Below, one piece after another: positions 25,913 through 34,723 of a DNA stretch of 64,000 nt. Under the pieces are notes generated by a model that did not search any database, was not told where the DNA came from, and saw nothing but the letters and a program-made list of their open reading frames with translations. Location: positions 3,761,501 to 3,825,500 of the forward strand of contig NZ_OY762905.1 in assembly GCF_963666525.1 (NCBI RefSeq), given 5' to 3'. The position numbers and the translations under genes were made by a program. The first letter of the stretch is position 1. Each line of letters opens with the position of its first letter. The DNA is from an uncultured Cohaesibacter sp. GTDB taxonomy: Bacteria > Pseudomonadota > Alphaproteobacteria > Rhizobiales > Cohaesibacteraceae.

Positions 25913-26263
25913 CTACATTCTGCACCGACGACGCGGGCCACCATATGGCTGATACGAGCAATCCCATGCCCTGAAGCTTCTGTAGCTTGCGGCACATGCA
26001 GGTATGTTGCAATAGCCTACCGGACCACGATAGATCCTGCGTGGTGGTGGCGGAGCCCAGCGTGGAGGTGGCGGTGGAGCCCAGCGCCTGACTGGTGGAC
26101 GCCAGTAATTCCTTGGTGGTGGGCGCCTCCAGTACGGACGCGGCGGAGGGGCGCCCCAACCCGGGGGTGGCGGACCGAAGGCATAGGCCGAACCGGATGG
26201 CAAGGTCAGAGAGCCAAATGCGGAAAGGATCAATGCTACGGCGACCGTGTAGACGAGTTTCAT
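25913..26263 (-). CDS. Exported Pro/Arg/Trp-rich protein with BA14K-like C terminus
   Basis: A 116-residue protein: signal peptide (VYTVAVALILSAFGSLTLP...SAYA), then about 50 residues of Pro/Arg/Trp repeats (PPPPGWGAPPPRPYW, PPPPRWAPPPPRR), and a C-terminal cysteine-containing segment ACAASYRSFRAWDCSYQP with PYGGPRRRC. That last segment resembles the BA14K family (C-x-x-RYRSY...), known from Brucella as an immunoreactive, lectin-like protein. The function of this protein is unknown. Start ATG 26263 follows AGGAGT. Confidence 0.68.
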   Translation of the reverse strand: MKLVYTVAVALILSAFGSLTLPSGSAYAFGPPPPGWGAPPPRPYWRRPPPRNYWRPPVRRWAPPPPPRWAPPPPRRIYRGPVGYCNIPACAASYRSFRAWDCSYQPYGGPRRRCRM

Positions 26264-26687
26264 GATCGTAACTCCTGTCGCAAGAGTGAAGGTCGTTAGC
26301 TAAACGATAGAACGCATTACCCGGTATTGCTGTCCATTATCGCACTTTTGCGCCAATCCGTCGATTCAGATGAATGTAGCAATCCGGAAACAATGGTCTG
26401 CTTCTCCATCCAAGACCTTATGGTCGTTGAATTTTTGCGAGACGCCAGGTTTCTGGCCAGTAACAAAGGCAGAGAGGATGGTGCTATCCGACGCAAGGAA
26501 GCGCCCGTCAGGGCTGCTGTAGGCCTAATTATCAAGATGCGTGATGATTTGAGCATAAATAGTCATTAGAAGTGATGGATTAGATCTGGTAGGGTCCGTT
26601 TTCAATTCCCGGAAGACCCCGAAGTGGCCGGGCCCGGAACGGGCTCGCTTTAAATGGCAAGGACCTGCCTTGCCCAGGATCGTTCTC
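26264..26687. other. Intergenic region before the second DMT permease
   Basis: Divergent upstream region of the BA14K-like gene and the DMT permease. No gene, repeat or specific operator was recognised in it. Confidence 0.4.
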
Positions 26688-27641
26688 ATGAGTGAAACTG
26701 CCACCCTGTCGTCGACAGATCGTCCTGCGACCATTTCGCCCGGCCCGTCCATGTCGGGCAAGGACATGGGGCTCTACGCCATAATGATCATTGTCTGGGG
26801 AACGAGCTGGATCGCCATGGCGCACCAGGTGGCCTTTGTGCCCGCGATTATCACCGGCATCTACCGTTTTGCGCTGGCTGCAGCCGTCACGTTTCTCTGG
26901 GCCGTCATCGGCAAGTATCCGCTGCGTTTTCCGCTGCGCGCTCACTTGCGCATGGCGATGGTCGGCGTCTTCATGTTCTCGAGCAATTTCGTGATGTTCT
27001 ATTACGCTGCCAGTCATATCGCTTCCGGGCTGATGGCAGTCATCTTCTCTCTTGCCAGTCTCTTCAACATGATTCTCAGTGCGCTGTTTCTGGGCGTCCG
27101 TCCTTCAAGACAGGGATTGATCGGCACAGTGCTGGGGCTTTGCGGTATCGGGCTGATCTTCTGGCCTGAAATCCGGGCAAGCGCGGGTAACGACGGTGTG
27201 CTGCTCGGCCTTGGCTTTGGCCTTTGTGGCACCTTGCTCTTCTGCACCGGCAACATCCTTTCGGTGTCCAACCGGAAGTTCAATATTCCCCTGATCAGCG
27301 CCAACAGCTGGTGCATGACCTATGGCACGCTATGGCTGATTTTTCTGGCCTTTGTCCTCGATGTTCCCTTCGTGATGGACTGGAGCGGTGAGTACTGGAT
27401 AGCTATGGGCTGGCTGGTCGTGATGGCCTCTGTGGTTGCCTTTTGGAGCTACATGACCCTGCTCAATTCCATCGGGCCGGCGAAGGCTGGCTATCTGACG
27501 GTGCTCTTTCCCATCGTCGCCCTGATCTTGTCGACGCTGTTCGAGAATTATCATTGGACCATGTGGGGCCTTGTCGGGCTTGCCTCGATCATCGCCGGCA
27601 ACATTCTGGTGATGAGAGGGGGCAGGCGCAAAGGCGCCTGA
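26688..27641 (+). CDS. EamA/DMT-family permease
   Basis: A 317-residue membrane protein with ten predicted helices. The opening YAIMIIVWGTSWIAMAHQV and the GIYRFALAAA segment are typical of the first EamA repeat; AFWSYMTLLNSIGPAKAGYLTVLFPIVALILS is the second-repeat signature. It is not closely similar to the DMT gene at 20.6 kb. ATG at 26688 has AGGA upstream. Substrate unknown. Confidence 0.88.
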   Translation: MSETATLSSTDRPATISPGPSMSGKDMGLYAIMIIVWGTSWIAMAHQVAFVPAIITGIYRFALAAAVTFLWAVIGKYPLRFPLRAHLRMAMVGVFMFSSNFVMFYYAASHIASGLMAVIFSLASLFNMILSALFLGVRPSRQGLIGTVLGLCGIGLIFWPEIRASAGNDGVLLGLGFGLCGTLLFCTGNILSVSNRKFNIPLISANSWCMTYGTLWLIFLAFVLDVPFVMDWSGEYWIAMGWLVVMASVVAFWSYMTLLNSIGPAKAGYLTVLFPIVALILSTLFENYHWTMWGLVGLASIIAGNILVMRGGRRKGA

Positions 27642-27692
27642 TCGCGTTGCCCGTCCGTCTGACCGGTCTTGTTCTTCAGTCTTTGGGGATGC

Positions 27693-28154
27693 TTACTGAG
27701 CAATCTTCTGTGGCTGAGGGTCCTGTCTCGGCCGCCACTGGGATACGGACCCATCCATCTGGGCGATGTCGAACAGGGGTTCGGGCTTGCGGTTGTAGCT
27801 CAGAATGTAGCCAAGCATTTCATCGCGCTTCTTGAGCAGCTTGCCTTCACGATAATAGATCAGGATGGAGCAGAACTGGGCACCACACAGGCTGCTCATG
27901 GGCATTTCCCTGTCGCAGCTCAGACCCTGATGCGACAGCACAAGATCGAGATGGCCATCGCCGTCAAGATCAACCTCATAGACGCCTCGGAAGTCAAATT
28001 TGCCCGAGCCTCCATCGCAGCCCTCCTTGATCTGCTGCTTGATGAGATAGAGTGTGGCATTGGTATAGTCGGCCGACGCCTGCCCACTGAGGCTGAGCTG
28101 GGCAATCAAGGCGAGCCCTAAGACCGGCAGCCATATTTGTTTCGTGCGTAGCAT
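27693..28154 (-). CDS. Exported protein with EF-hand-like/FG-GAP-like motif, unknown function
   Basis: A 153-residue protein with a clear signal peptide (LPVLGLALIAQLSLSGQASA). The mature part has YEVDLDGDGHLDLVLSHQG, a D-x-D-x-D-G-x-x-D calcium-loop pattern as in FG-GAP or dockerin-like repeats, and four cysteines (EGCDGG, LSCDRE, LCGAQFCS) that could form disulfides. ATG at 28154 follows GGAGAG. No family could be named; periplasmic location is inferred. Confidence 0.65.
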   Translation of the reverse strand: MLRTKQIWLPVLGLALIAQLSLSGQASADYTNATLYLIKQQIKEGCDGGSGKFDFRGVYEVDLDGDGHLDLVLSHQGLSCDREMPMSSLCGAQFCSILIYYREGKLLKKRDEMLGYILSYNRKPEPLFDIAQMDGSVSQWRPRQDPQPQKIAQ

Positions 28155-28394
28155 GTGCCACTCTCCTGATATCCGGTGAAGAGACCGGCGCTTCATGGCG
28201 CACGGTCTGTTCGGGTTGGTATCCGCAATTGTGACAATACAGAAAAAATCTAAAGGGATTATGCAAACGCACGGCATTTGGGGAAATCGCACTGGATGAC
28301 ATGTCAGGGCGAGGGATTGTTCCGCATAGGGGAGGCCGCGAGATGGCGGGAGAGAAGGACGATCCGCCCTCCCGCTCCATTCTGGCATTCAGGC

Positions 28395-29285
28395 CTATTC
28401 TGCGGCGATGGCGTTGCTGCCCGAAACGTTGTCGAGGGCGTTGACGATATGGGCCGCCAAGGCATTGTGAATGCGCTCCTGAGCATTCTCGGATCTCAGC
28501 AGCGCGATGTCGCAATGGTGCAGTTCGGGAAAGCCTTCCCGCTCGCCAAGCACCCGCATGTCCGAAGTCAGTGCGCTTTCCGGCAACACCGAAACCGCCA
28601 GCCCCGACATCACCGCACCGGTCTGCGCGGCAGCGGAGGAACTGACATAGGCAATGCGGTATTTCCGGCCGATCCGCGACAACGCAGCAGTGGCCGCCGC
28701 CCGCCATGAGCAGGTCTTGGTGCCCAGAGCCAGCGGAATCGTGGACTGGCAGTGAACGGAATGATGCGCCGAAGAGACCCACAGCAGTGGCTCGGAGCGA
28801 ATGATGCGACCGTTCTTTTCCCGTGTCCGGTCTCCATGGGTAACGATACCCAGATCTAGCCGCCCTTCCTGAATGCGTCGGTGGATGCAGGAGCTTTGCT
28901 CGCATACCACCTCGATCTCGATGTTGGGGTGAGTCGTGGCAAAACTGGCGAGCACCGTCGGCAACAGACGCGGCGCATAGTCATCGGGCAGGCCCAGCCT
29001 GACGGTCCCCGACATGGCATCGGCCGAGAAGGCAGCAATGGTTTCGGCATTCAGCGAAAGCATGCGGCGGGCGAAGTCCAACAGCCGCATCCCGGCGTCC
29101 GTCACCCGGCTCTGGCGCCCATCACGCACAAAAATGGTCTGGCCGACCCGCTCTTCCAGACGGCGCATCTGCATGGAAACCGCCGACTGTGTCTTGTTGA
29201 CCTGCTCGGCGGCCTTGGTAAAGCTGCCGGTTTCTGCGATGGCGATAAAGGTCCTGAGCTGGTCAAGATCAAGAAGGGCATTCAT
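28395..29285 (-). CDS. LysR-family transcriptional regulator
   Basis: A 296-residue regulator. The N-terminal winged helix is standard (LDQLRTFIAIAETGSFTKAAE, NKTQSAVSMQMRRLEE), followed by an effector-binding domain starting LGLPDDYAPRLLPTVL. The ATG at 29285 (MNALLDLDQL) fits the family length. It is divergent from the DUF1127 gene; LysR regulators often control a divergent neighbour, so this gene or an unlinked transport or redox target are both possible. Inducer unknown. Confidence 0.93.
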   Translation of the reverse strand: MNALLDLDQLRTFIAIAETGSFTKAAEQVNKTQSAVSMQMRRLEERVGQTIFVRDGRQSRVTDAGMRLLDFARRMLSLNAETIAAFSADAMSGTVRLGLPDDYAPRLLPTVLASFATTHPNIEIEVVCEQSSCIHRRIQEGRLDLGIVTHGDRTREKNGRIIRSEPLLWVSSAHHSVHCQSTIPLALGTKTCSWRAAATAALSRIGRKYRIAYVSSSAAAQTGAVMSGLAVSVLPESALTSDMRVLGEREGFPELHHCDIALLRSENAQERIHNALAAHIVNALDNVSGSNAIAAE

Positions 29286-29671
29286 CAGAAATCTCCAATT
29301 CCACACTCCCGGCACGACGATCTTGCCAGCGCTCCGGAGGTCGTCAATCCGTGGGTCCCAGATGTACCATTGATCCATTTTTCAATCCATCACTAAATGA
29401 GATGAATTCTATAAAAAACATTCGTTGGATTTATTGTTCAGATTCTGGAATAAAGGCACCAACAGCAAAGGACAGCTGATCCGACGGTGGCGAAAGCCCG
29501 CAACAACGCGCCTTTTTCCGCCATTAACAGTGTCCGATGCAAACGCGACAAGGTGGTGTGCGTCTGGTCCTTTGGGGACCAGACGGCTGCGACCGGAACC
29601 ATTGACCCAGCCTATCTCCATGGCGCTTTCAGACGCTCATGGCAGATGACGACAACCAAAGGAGACAAGAT

Positions 29672-30037
29672 ATGCTGACAGTCATTCTTCATTCTGCACT
29701 TGCATCTGCAGTTGCCGGCGTTGCTCGTCTCGTGGCAGCTGGCGCAACAATCGCACGCAATCGTGCGGCTCTGAAATCCCTTGCCGAACTGGATGAACGC
29801 ACGTTGGCGGATATCGGTTTGACAAGAAGTGACGTGATCACCGCTTCGGCCCAGCCGCTCTATCGCGATCCGTTGCTGATCGACCCTTTCGATGCGCGCC
29901 GTCGCATCCATTCCCGCGAGCTGGACATCCTGGCGCGCTGGTACAGCCCGGCTTCGGACCTTGAGTATCCGCAACCGGCTGAAGAACGGACTGCAGCGAA
30001 ACAAGCGCCGCTTTGCTGTGATCCGAAGGAAGCGTAA
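29672..30037 (+). CDS. DUF1127-domain protein
   Basis: A 121-residue protein whose middle NRAALKSLAELDERTLADIGLTRSDV is the DUF1127 signature found in many alphaproteobacterial small proteins, some of which bind RNA or affect phosphate and carbon metabolism. The N terminus is hydrophobic and alanine-rich; the C-terminal 45 residues are extra compared with the shortest members. AGGAG precedes the ATG at 29672. A strong terminator follows. Confidence 0.85.
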   Translation: MLTVILHSALASAVAGVARLVAAGATIARNRAALKSLAELDERTLADIGLTRSDVITASAQPLYRDPLLIDPFDARRRIHSRELDILARWYSPASDLEYPQPAEERTAAKQAPLCCDPKEA

Positions 30038-30127
30038 TCAGAATGCCGGGCCGTCGGCAGCTTCCAACAGACGGCCACCCATTTGACTAAGCAGCCAGGG
30101 GTCGTCCTTGAGATCCCTGTTATCCTT

Positions 30128-30157
30128 GGCCCGCCACCTGTGGCGGGCCTTTTTTTT
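30128..30157 (+). terminator. Rho-independent terminator after the DUF1127 gene
   Basis: GGCCCGCCA-CCTG-TGGCGGGCC followed by eight T residues, lying just before the convergent lutC stop. Confidence 0.95.
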
Positions 30158-30167
30158 GTCTTGAGCA

Positions 30168-30875
30168 TCAACCGACGACGATGACATGCACCGCGCGCGG
30201 GCCGTGGGCACCGAGCATGATTTTCTGTTCGATGTCGCCCGAACGGGATGGCCCGGTGATCATGTTGAGGGCACGAGGCATGTGGGCCGTGCCGCCGAGA
30301 TCCCGCAAGCGATCATGGATGCTTTCATAATTGCCGGCGATGTCGTCGGCATGGACAACGATAATGTGGTTCTCTGGCAGGAAATTGATGGTCGTGGGGT
30401 TGTCCGGTCCGGAAGCCAGAATGGACGTGCCGGTTTCCGCCACGCCACCAAGGGCATGGTTCACCCCGACGAGGTCCGTTCCGTCCGACGGGCCGAGTTT
30501 GCGTTCAAGTTGCGGCTCGCTCTGCCAGTTGACCGCCGCAAGCCGCGGGTCCGAGCCGGTGATGATCGACTGCGGCAGATTGTGGGCGCGAAGATAGTCT
30601 GCAATCGCTCCGGGCAGATCGTCGTAGGAGGCAATGCGCGCCGTGGTCGAGGAGACCCGCTCGGCATAGTCCATGAACATGGCGACCTTCTCATAGGCGC
30701 CGACCTCGCCCCGTTTGGGCACAATGCCCACAGGTTTTGACGCAAGCCGCTCCAGCACTTCCGCCCGGGCAGTTTCGCGGTTCGGGTCCGCAACGGCACC
30801 GACTGCGGAAAGCGAGCGCCGGATCTTGCCGAGAATGGCGGATTTGGCGGCCTTGTTGTCGTGTTGCTTGCTCAT
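30168..30875 (-). CDS. lutC: Lactate utilization protein C
   Basis: A 235-residue LUD-domain protein of the LutABC complex, which oxidises L-lactate to pyruvate. Family parts visible: LPQSIITGSDPRLAAVNW, GVNHALGGVAETGTSIL, NFLPENHIIVV and the C-terminal GPSRSGDIEQKIMLGAHGPRAVHVIVV. It overlaps the lutB stop by four bases, so translation is probably coupled. Confidence 0.93.
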   Translation of the reverse strand: MSKQHDNKAAKSAILGKIRRSLSAVGAVADPNRETARAEVLERLASKPVGIVPKRGEVGAYEKVAMFMDYAERVSSTTARIASYDDLPGAIADYLRAHNLPQSIITGSDPRLAAVNWQSEPQLERKLGPSDGTDLVGVNHALGGVAETGTSILASGPDNPTTINFLPENHIIVVHADDIAGNYESIHDRLRDLGGTAHMPRALNMITGPSRSGDIEQKIMLGAHGPRAVHVIVVG

Positions 30876-32317
30876 GCCGCATCTCCTTTGGTCTGTCCGT
30901 TGCTGGCCTGCCGTTCGGCCCAAAGCTGCTGGAAGGTCTTGCCTTCAGGGGCCGGGAACTCGCGATGCTTGGTCCAGCCGCCAGCCGCAGGCAACCGGCG
31001 CATGAGCGCGGTCTGAGGCGCAAGATATTTCATCAGCCGCATGCCGAAGCGCATGGTCTGGTGATAGAGGCGCGGGCGACGGGCAAAATAGGCCCAGCCC
31101 TTGAGGCCCCAGCGTTGCGGGGTGGGGTTGAGGTGACGCTCATATTCCCGCTCGCGCCAGTGTCGCAGCATCTTGGGCAGCGGGATGCGCATCGGGCAGA
31201 CGCTCTCACAGCGCCCGCACAGCGTCGAGGCATTGGGCAGATGACCCGCCTTGTCGACCCCGATCAGCGACGGTGTCAGCACCGACCCCATTGGGCCGGG
31301 ATAGACCCAACCATAGCTGTGGCCGCCAACGGCGTGATAGACAGGACAGTGGTTGATGCAGGCGCCACAGCGGATGCAGCGCAGCATTTCCTCGAAGTCC
31401 GTGCCCAGCATTTCCGAGCGGCCATTGTCCAGCAGCACGACATGATACTGCTCCGGCCCGTCCGGATCCTCTGCCCGGCGGGGGCCGGTGGAAATGGTGG
31501 TATAGACGCTCTGTTCCTGCCCGGTGGCCGAACGGGCCAATAGCCTGAGAAAGACGTCGAGGTCATTGAGAGTCGGGATGACCTTCTCGATCGAGGCCAG
31601 CACGATATGCACCCGACTGAGGGTCTGGGTGAGGTCGCCATTGCCCTCGTTGGTGACGATGACCGACGAGCCGCTTTCGGCGACAAGGAAGTTCGCCCCG
31701 GTGATGCCCACGTCGGCGGCGAAATATTTCTCGCGCAACACGGCCCGGGCCTCGCCAAGCAGCGAGACCGGATCATCAAGGTTGCGGTTCGGGTCAAGCT
31801 GGGTGTGGGCGCGGCGGAAGTCGGCCTCGACCTGCTCCTTGGTCACATGCACGGCGGGGGCGATGATGTGACTGGGGTGCTCGCCGCGCAACTGGATGAT
31901 ATATTCGCCAAGGTCGGTTTCGGTGACCTCCATGCCGTCCTTTTCGAGAAATGCATTGAGCTGCATTTCTTCCGAGATCATCGACTTGCCCTTGGTCATC
32001 GTCCGGGCTCCAACCGACCGGCAGATATCGCGCACGATTTCGCAGGCATCCTGAGCCGTCTCGGCCCAATGGACATGGCCACCGCTGGCGGTCACCTTCT
32101 TCTCATATTCGTCGAGATAGACATCAAGATGCTTGAGGCAGTGGGTCTTGATGTCCCGCCCGAGATCGCGCAGGGCCTCGAATTCCGGCAGGGCATCGAC
32201 CGCATCCTGCCGTTTGCCGATGAAGCCAAGCTCCACATTCTTGAGGGCACGTTGAAGGGTGGCGTCGGCCAGTGCCTCGCTGGCGTTCTTCTTGAAATCG
32301 GGTGATGTGATTTCCAT
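30872..32317 (-). CDS. lutB: Lactate utilization protein B, iron-sulfur subunit
   Basis: A 481-residue protein with an N-terminal LUD domain (SMISEEMQLNAFLEKDGMEVTETDLGEYIIQL, GITGANFLVAESGSSVIVTNEGN) and two [4Fe-4S] binding motifs: C314, C317, C320, C324 (CIRCGACINHCP) and C367, C370, C374 (CGRCESVCP). The C-terminal DUF3390-like tail follows. It carries electrons in the LutABC lactate oxidation system. lutA lies 12 nt upstream and lutC overlaps downstream, forming one operon. Confidence 0.95.
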   Translation of the reverse strand: MEITSPDFKKNASEALADATLQRALKNVELGFIGKRQDAVDALPEFEALRDLGRDIKTHCLKHLDVYLDEYEKKVTASGGHVHWAETAQDACEIVRDICRSVGARTMTKGKSMISEEMQLNAFLEKDGMEVTETDLGEYIIQLRGEHPSHIIAPAVHVTKEQVEADFRRAHTQLDPNRNLDDPVSLLGEARAVLREKYFAADVGITGANFLVAESGSSVIVTNEGNGDLTQTLSRVHIVLASIEKVIPTLNDLDVFLRLLARSATGQEQSVYTTISTGPRRAEDPDGPEQYHVVLLDNGRSEMLGTDFEEMLRCIRCGACINHCPVYHAVGGHSYGWVYPGPMGSVLTPSLIGVDKAGHLPNASTLCGRCESVCPMRIPLPKMLRHWREREYERHLNPTPQRWGLKGWAYFARRPRLYHQTMRFGMRLMKYLAPQTALMRRLPAAGGWTKHREFPAPEGKTFQQLWAERQASNGQTKGDAA

Positions 32318-32329
32318 GCTGCTCCCCTC

Positions 32330-33139
32330 CTAGCGTCCGGATTTCTCGCCGATGGCAGGGCCATCCGCCATGTCGGCCAGCACTTCGGCAATGTGGCGCA
32401 CCTGAATGGCCGATCCGTCGCGCTTGAGCTTGCCGGCCATGTTCATGAGACACCCCATGTCGCCCGCCAGCAACGTTCCGGCTCCGGCATCTGTGATGGT
32501 CTTGGTCTTCTTGCTGACGATGGCATTCGAGATGTCGGGATATTTGACGCTGAAGGTGCCGCCAAAGCCGCAGCACACATCGCTGTCCTTCATTTCCTTG
32601 AGGTCAACGCCGGGAACCGAAGCCAGCAGCTTGCGCGGCTGGTCCTTGATGCCGAGTTCCCTCAGGCCCGAGCAGCTGTCGTGGTAGGTGACCGTTCCGG
32701 TGAAATGGGAAGAAACCTTTTCGATACCGGCCACATCGACCAGAAAGCTCACAAGCTCGTAGGTCTTGTCCGCCACCGCCACGGCTCGATCGGCCCATTC
32801 CGGTTCGCCAGCCAGCAACGATGGATAGTGCTTGCGGATCATGCCAGTGCAGGATCCGGACGGGGCGACGATATAGTCATAGCCCTCGAAGGCCTTGATC
32901 ACCTGTTTGGCCAGTGCCTTGGCATCGTCCTTGTCGCCCGAGTTGTAGGCGGGCTGCCCGCAGCAGGTCTGGTCCCGCGGAACCTCCAGCTCGAAGCCGG
33001 CGTCTTCCAGCAGCTTGACCGCAGCAAAGCCGACAGTGGGGCGGAACAGGTCCACAAGACAGGTGACGAACAGGCCGACCCGCTTGCCTTTCGTGTCCTT
33101 CGGGGCAGGGGAGGCGAAATTCATTTCAATCTGGTTCAT
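32330..33139 (-). CDS. lutA: Lactate utilization protein A
   Basis: A 269-residue protein with two cysteine-rich CCG domains typical of heterodisulfide-reductase-like subunits: DQTCCGQPAYNSG with GSCTGMIRKHYP, and YHDSCSGLRELGIKDQPR with SDVCCGFGGTFSVKYPDIS and DMGCLMNM. First gene of the lutABC operon; with LutB and LutC it oxidises L-lactate. The 560-nt upstream region separates it from divergent TRAP-like genes that might supply lactate. Confidence 0.95.
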   Translation of the reverse strand: MNQIEMNFASPAPKDTKGKRVGLFVTCLVDLFRPTVGFAAVKLLEDAGFELEVPRDQTCCGQPAYNSGDKDDAKALAKQVIKAFEGYDYIVAPSGSCTGMIRKHYPSLLAGEPEWADRAVAVADKTYELVSFLVDVAGIEKVSSHFTGTVTYHDSCSGLRELGIKDQPRKLLASVPGVDLKEMKDSDVCCGFGGTFSVKYPDISNAIVSKKTKTITDAGAGTLLAGDMGCLMNMAGKLKRDGSAIQVRHIAEVLADMADGPAIGEKSGR

Positions 33140-33703
33140 TGGTCTCGGTCTTCTTCAGGCACTGGCGCTTTCAATGCGTTCGGTTGGCCGGCACGGATCC
33201 CTCGGCCCGGAAGGACATGACCGCTATCGGTCCCTGTGCACCTGCCATGTCTCCGGGTGTGCAATATCCCGTGCCCGACCGTTTGAAAAGCTCTGGATGA
33301 GAGGATGGTCTGGCGGCAGTCTGGCGTCTATTGCCCTGATGTGCAAGGGCTCGGAAATCAGCTATCCCACAATTCGCGCCCTTTCCCCCGCTCTGTTCCA
33401 TCTGGCTTTTGTCGTGAGACTGCGGCGGTGACTGGAAGGAATTGAGCCGATGGGACCAATGGGACGGAATGCGCGCTTTACAATCGGCGTTAACAGAGTC
33501 TGAATGGACCCCTGTCGACGGCTGGTTACCGGGCCAAACCATGACTATACTGCATGGAAACCTCGGCGGATATGATTGCGGGATCATCGGGGATGACGAA
33601 AGCCAGCGGTTTGCATTAAGGATAATTCGGTCTAAAACGGAAGATGCATCGCGTGCGTCGCGGGCCGTTGCCGACTTGATCTGCACAAAAGAGGGGACTG
33701 TGC
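33140..33703. other. Divergent region between lutA and the TRAP-like genes
   Basis: About 560 nt without a credible gene. An inverted repeat CCATG-N9-CATGG (33539-33557) lies 147 nt before the TRAP-like start and could be an operator. No regulator gene is adjacent. Confidence 0.45.
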
Positions 33704-34723
33704 ATGAAAGGTTCTGCTGTTGCCGTTCTGGGCTGCGCTGCGGCGATCTATGCCTTCCTTGCGGGGGAGTCTCTGGCCGGTCCTGTTCTTCTGGGCGCGG
33801 CTGTGCTCGGTCTGCTGGCCAGTTGGTGGCGAGCCCGCCCGGTGCTGCTGCTTGCGGTCTTCTCACTGGTTGCGCTGGCTTTTGCCTGTCTGCCGCAGGG
33901 GCTTGGCTATCTGTCGGGGCTGTTCGGCGTCGATATGGGCATGCCTTCCAATCCTTTGTCCGATGCGGCTTTCCAGCCTGTTCCGCTCCTTGTGTCCCTG
34001 GTGGTGCCCTTCGCTGCGGTTGGGGTGGTCGCGTTGTTGTTTGTCCTTGGCTGTCGCAGACAGAGCGGAGGTGTTCGGTTGAGCTCCCTGGAGGTAAGCG
34101 AGGATCTGGGCCTGTTGCTTTGTCTTGTCTCGCGCCTCACCGGATTGCTCTATTTTCCGCTCATTCTTCTGCCGGTCTATTGCCTTTTTGCCGCCTGCAG
34201 GGGGACGATCCTACCAGACCTTTCCCTGCTGCATTGGCGCAGTGATCCGGCCTCTTTTCCGTCGGCCCCGCCCGATACGACCGGCTGGCTTGTGGCACTT
34301 CTGGTGCTTGGAAGCATCGCTGCGGCCTACATGCACGACGTTCAGCATCGTTATGTCAGGTTGCGTGGACGCATGGGGCCGAAGGGGCAGGCATGGGTCG
34401 AAGGCCTTGGCGGTGTGTTTCTGCTGCTGCCGACGTGCTGGGCGCTGGTGACACTGGGCTGGAGACAGGTCGCAGGGCGCTTGTCAGACTGGCCGGCGGC
34501 CTCATCGGGTCCAGACGTCTCGAACCTGATCCTTCTGGGCGCCGTTCCTGACTGGCTGCTTCCCGTCACACTTGCTGTTGCCTTCCTTCTGCTGGCGGCA
34601 GCAGCCGTGGCAATGATCCTGCGCTCCCTAGTCTATCTCTATGGTCCGCCCTATCTCAAGAAGCGTGCCGGAACCCACATCGAGACGAGCCTTTCCAATC
34701 CCGAGGAGCCCGTTGACGCATGA
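33704..34723 (+). CDS. TRAP-like small permease (DctQ-like) with extra N-terminal membrane region
   Basis: A 339-residue hydrophobic protein. The C-terminal two thirds resemble the small permease subunit of TRAP transporters of the TauL/mannitol type: AAYMHDVQHRYVRLRGRMGPKGQAWVE, then GLGGVFLLLPTCWALVTLGW, and a last helix LPVTLAVAFLLLAAAAVAMILRSL. About 130 N-terminal residues with three hydrophobic segments precede it, making it roughly twice the usual DctQ length. Its stop codon overlaps the next start by ATGA, so the two are coupled. No DctP-type binding protein is seen on either side. Confidence 0.65.
   Translation: MKGSAVAVLGCAAAIYAFLAGESLAGPVLLGAAVLGLLASWWRARPVLLLAVFSLVALAFACLPQGLGYLSGLFGVDMGMPSNPLSDAAFQPVPLLVSLVVPFAAVGVVALLFVLGCRRQSGGVRLSSLEVSEDLGLLLCLVSRLTGLLYFPLILLPVYCLFAACRGTILPDLSLLHWRSDPASFPSAPPDTTGWLVALLVLGSIAAAYMHDVQHRYVRLRGRMGPKGQAWVEGLGGVFLLLPTCWALVTLGWRQVAGRLSDWPAASSGPDVSNLILLGAVPDWLLPVTLAVAFLLLAAAAVAMILRSLVYLYGPPYLKKRAGTHIETSLSNPEEPVDA

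Noticed and set aside
25568..26299. 243-codon plus-strand frame across the BA14K-like gene
   Set aside because: It is the complement of the proline-rich minus-strand gene, which has a signal peptide and ribosome binding site; the plus frame has neither.
33171..33866. 231-codon minus-strand frame between lutA and the TRAP-like gene
   Set aside because: Overlaps the TRAP-like gene start on the other strand, has no family match and a low-complexity N terminus; judged a shadow of the opposite strand.
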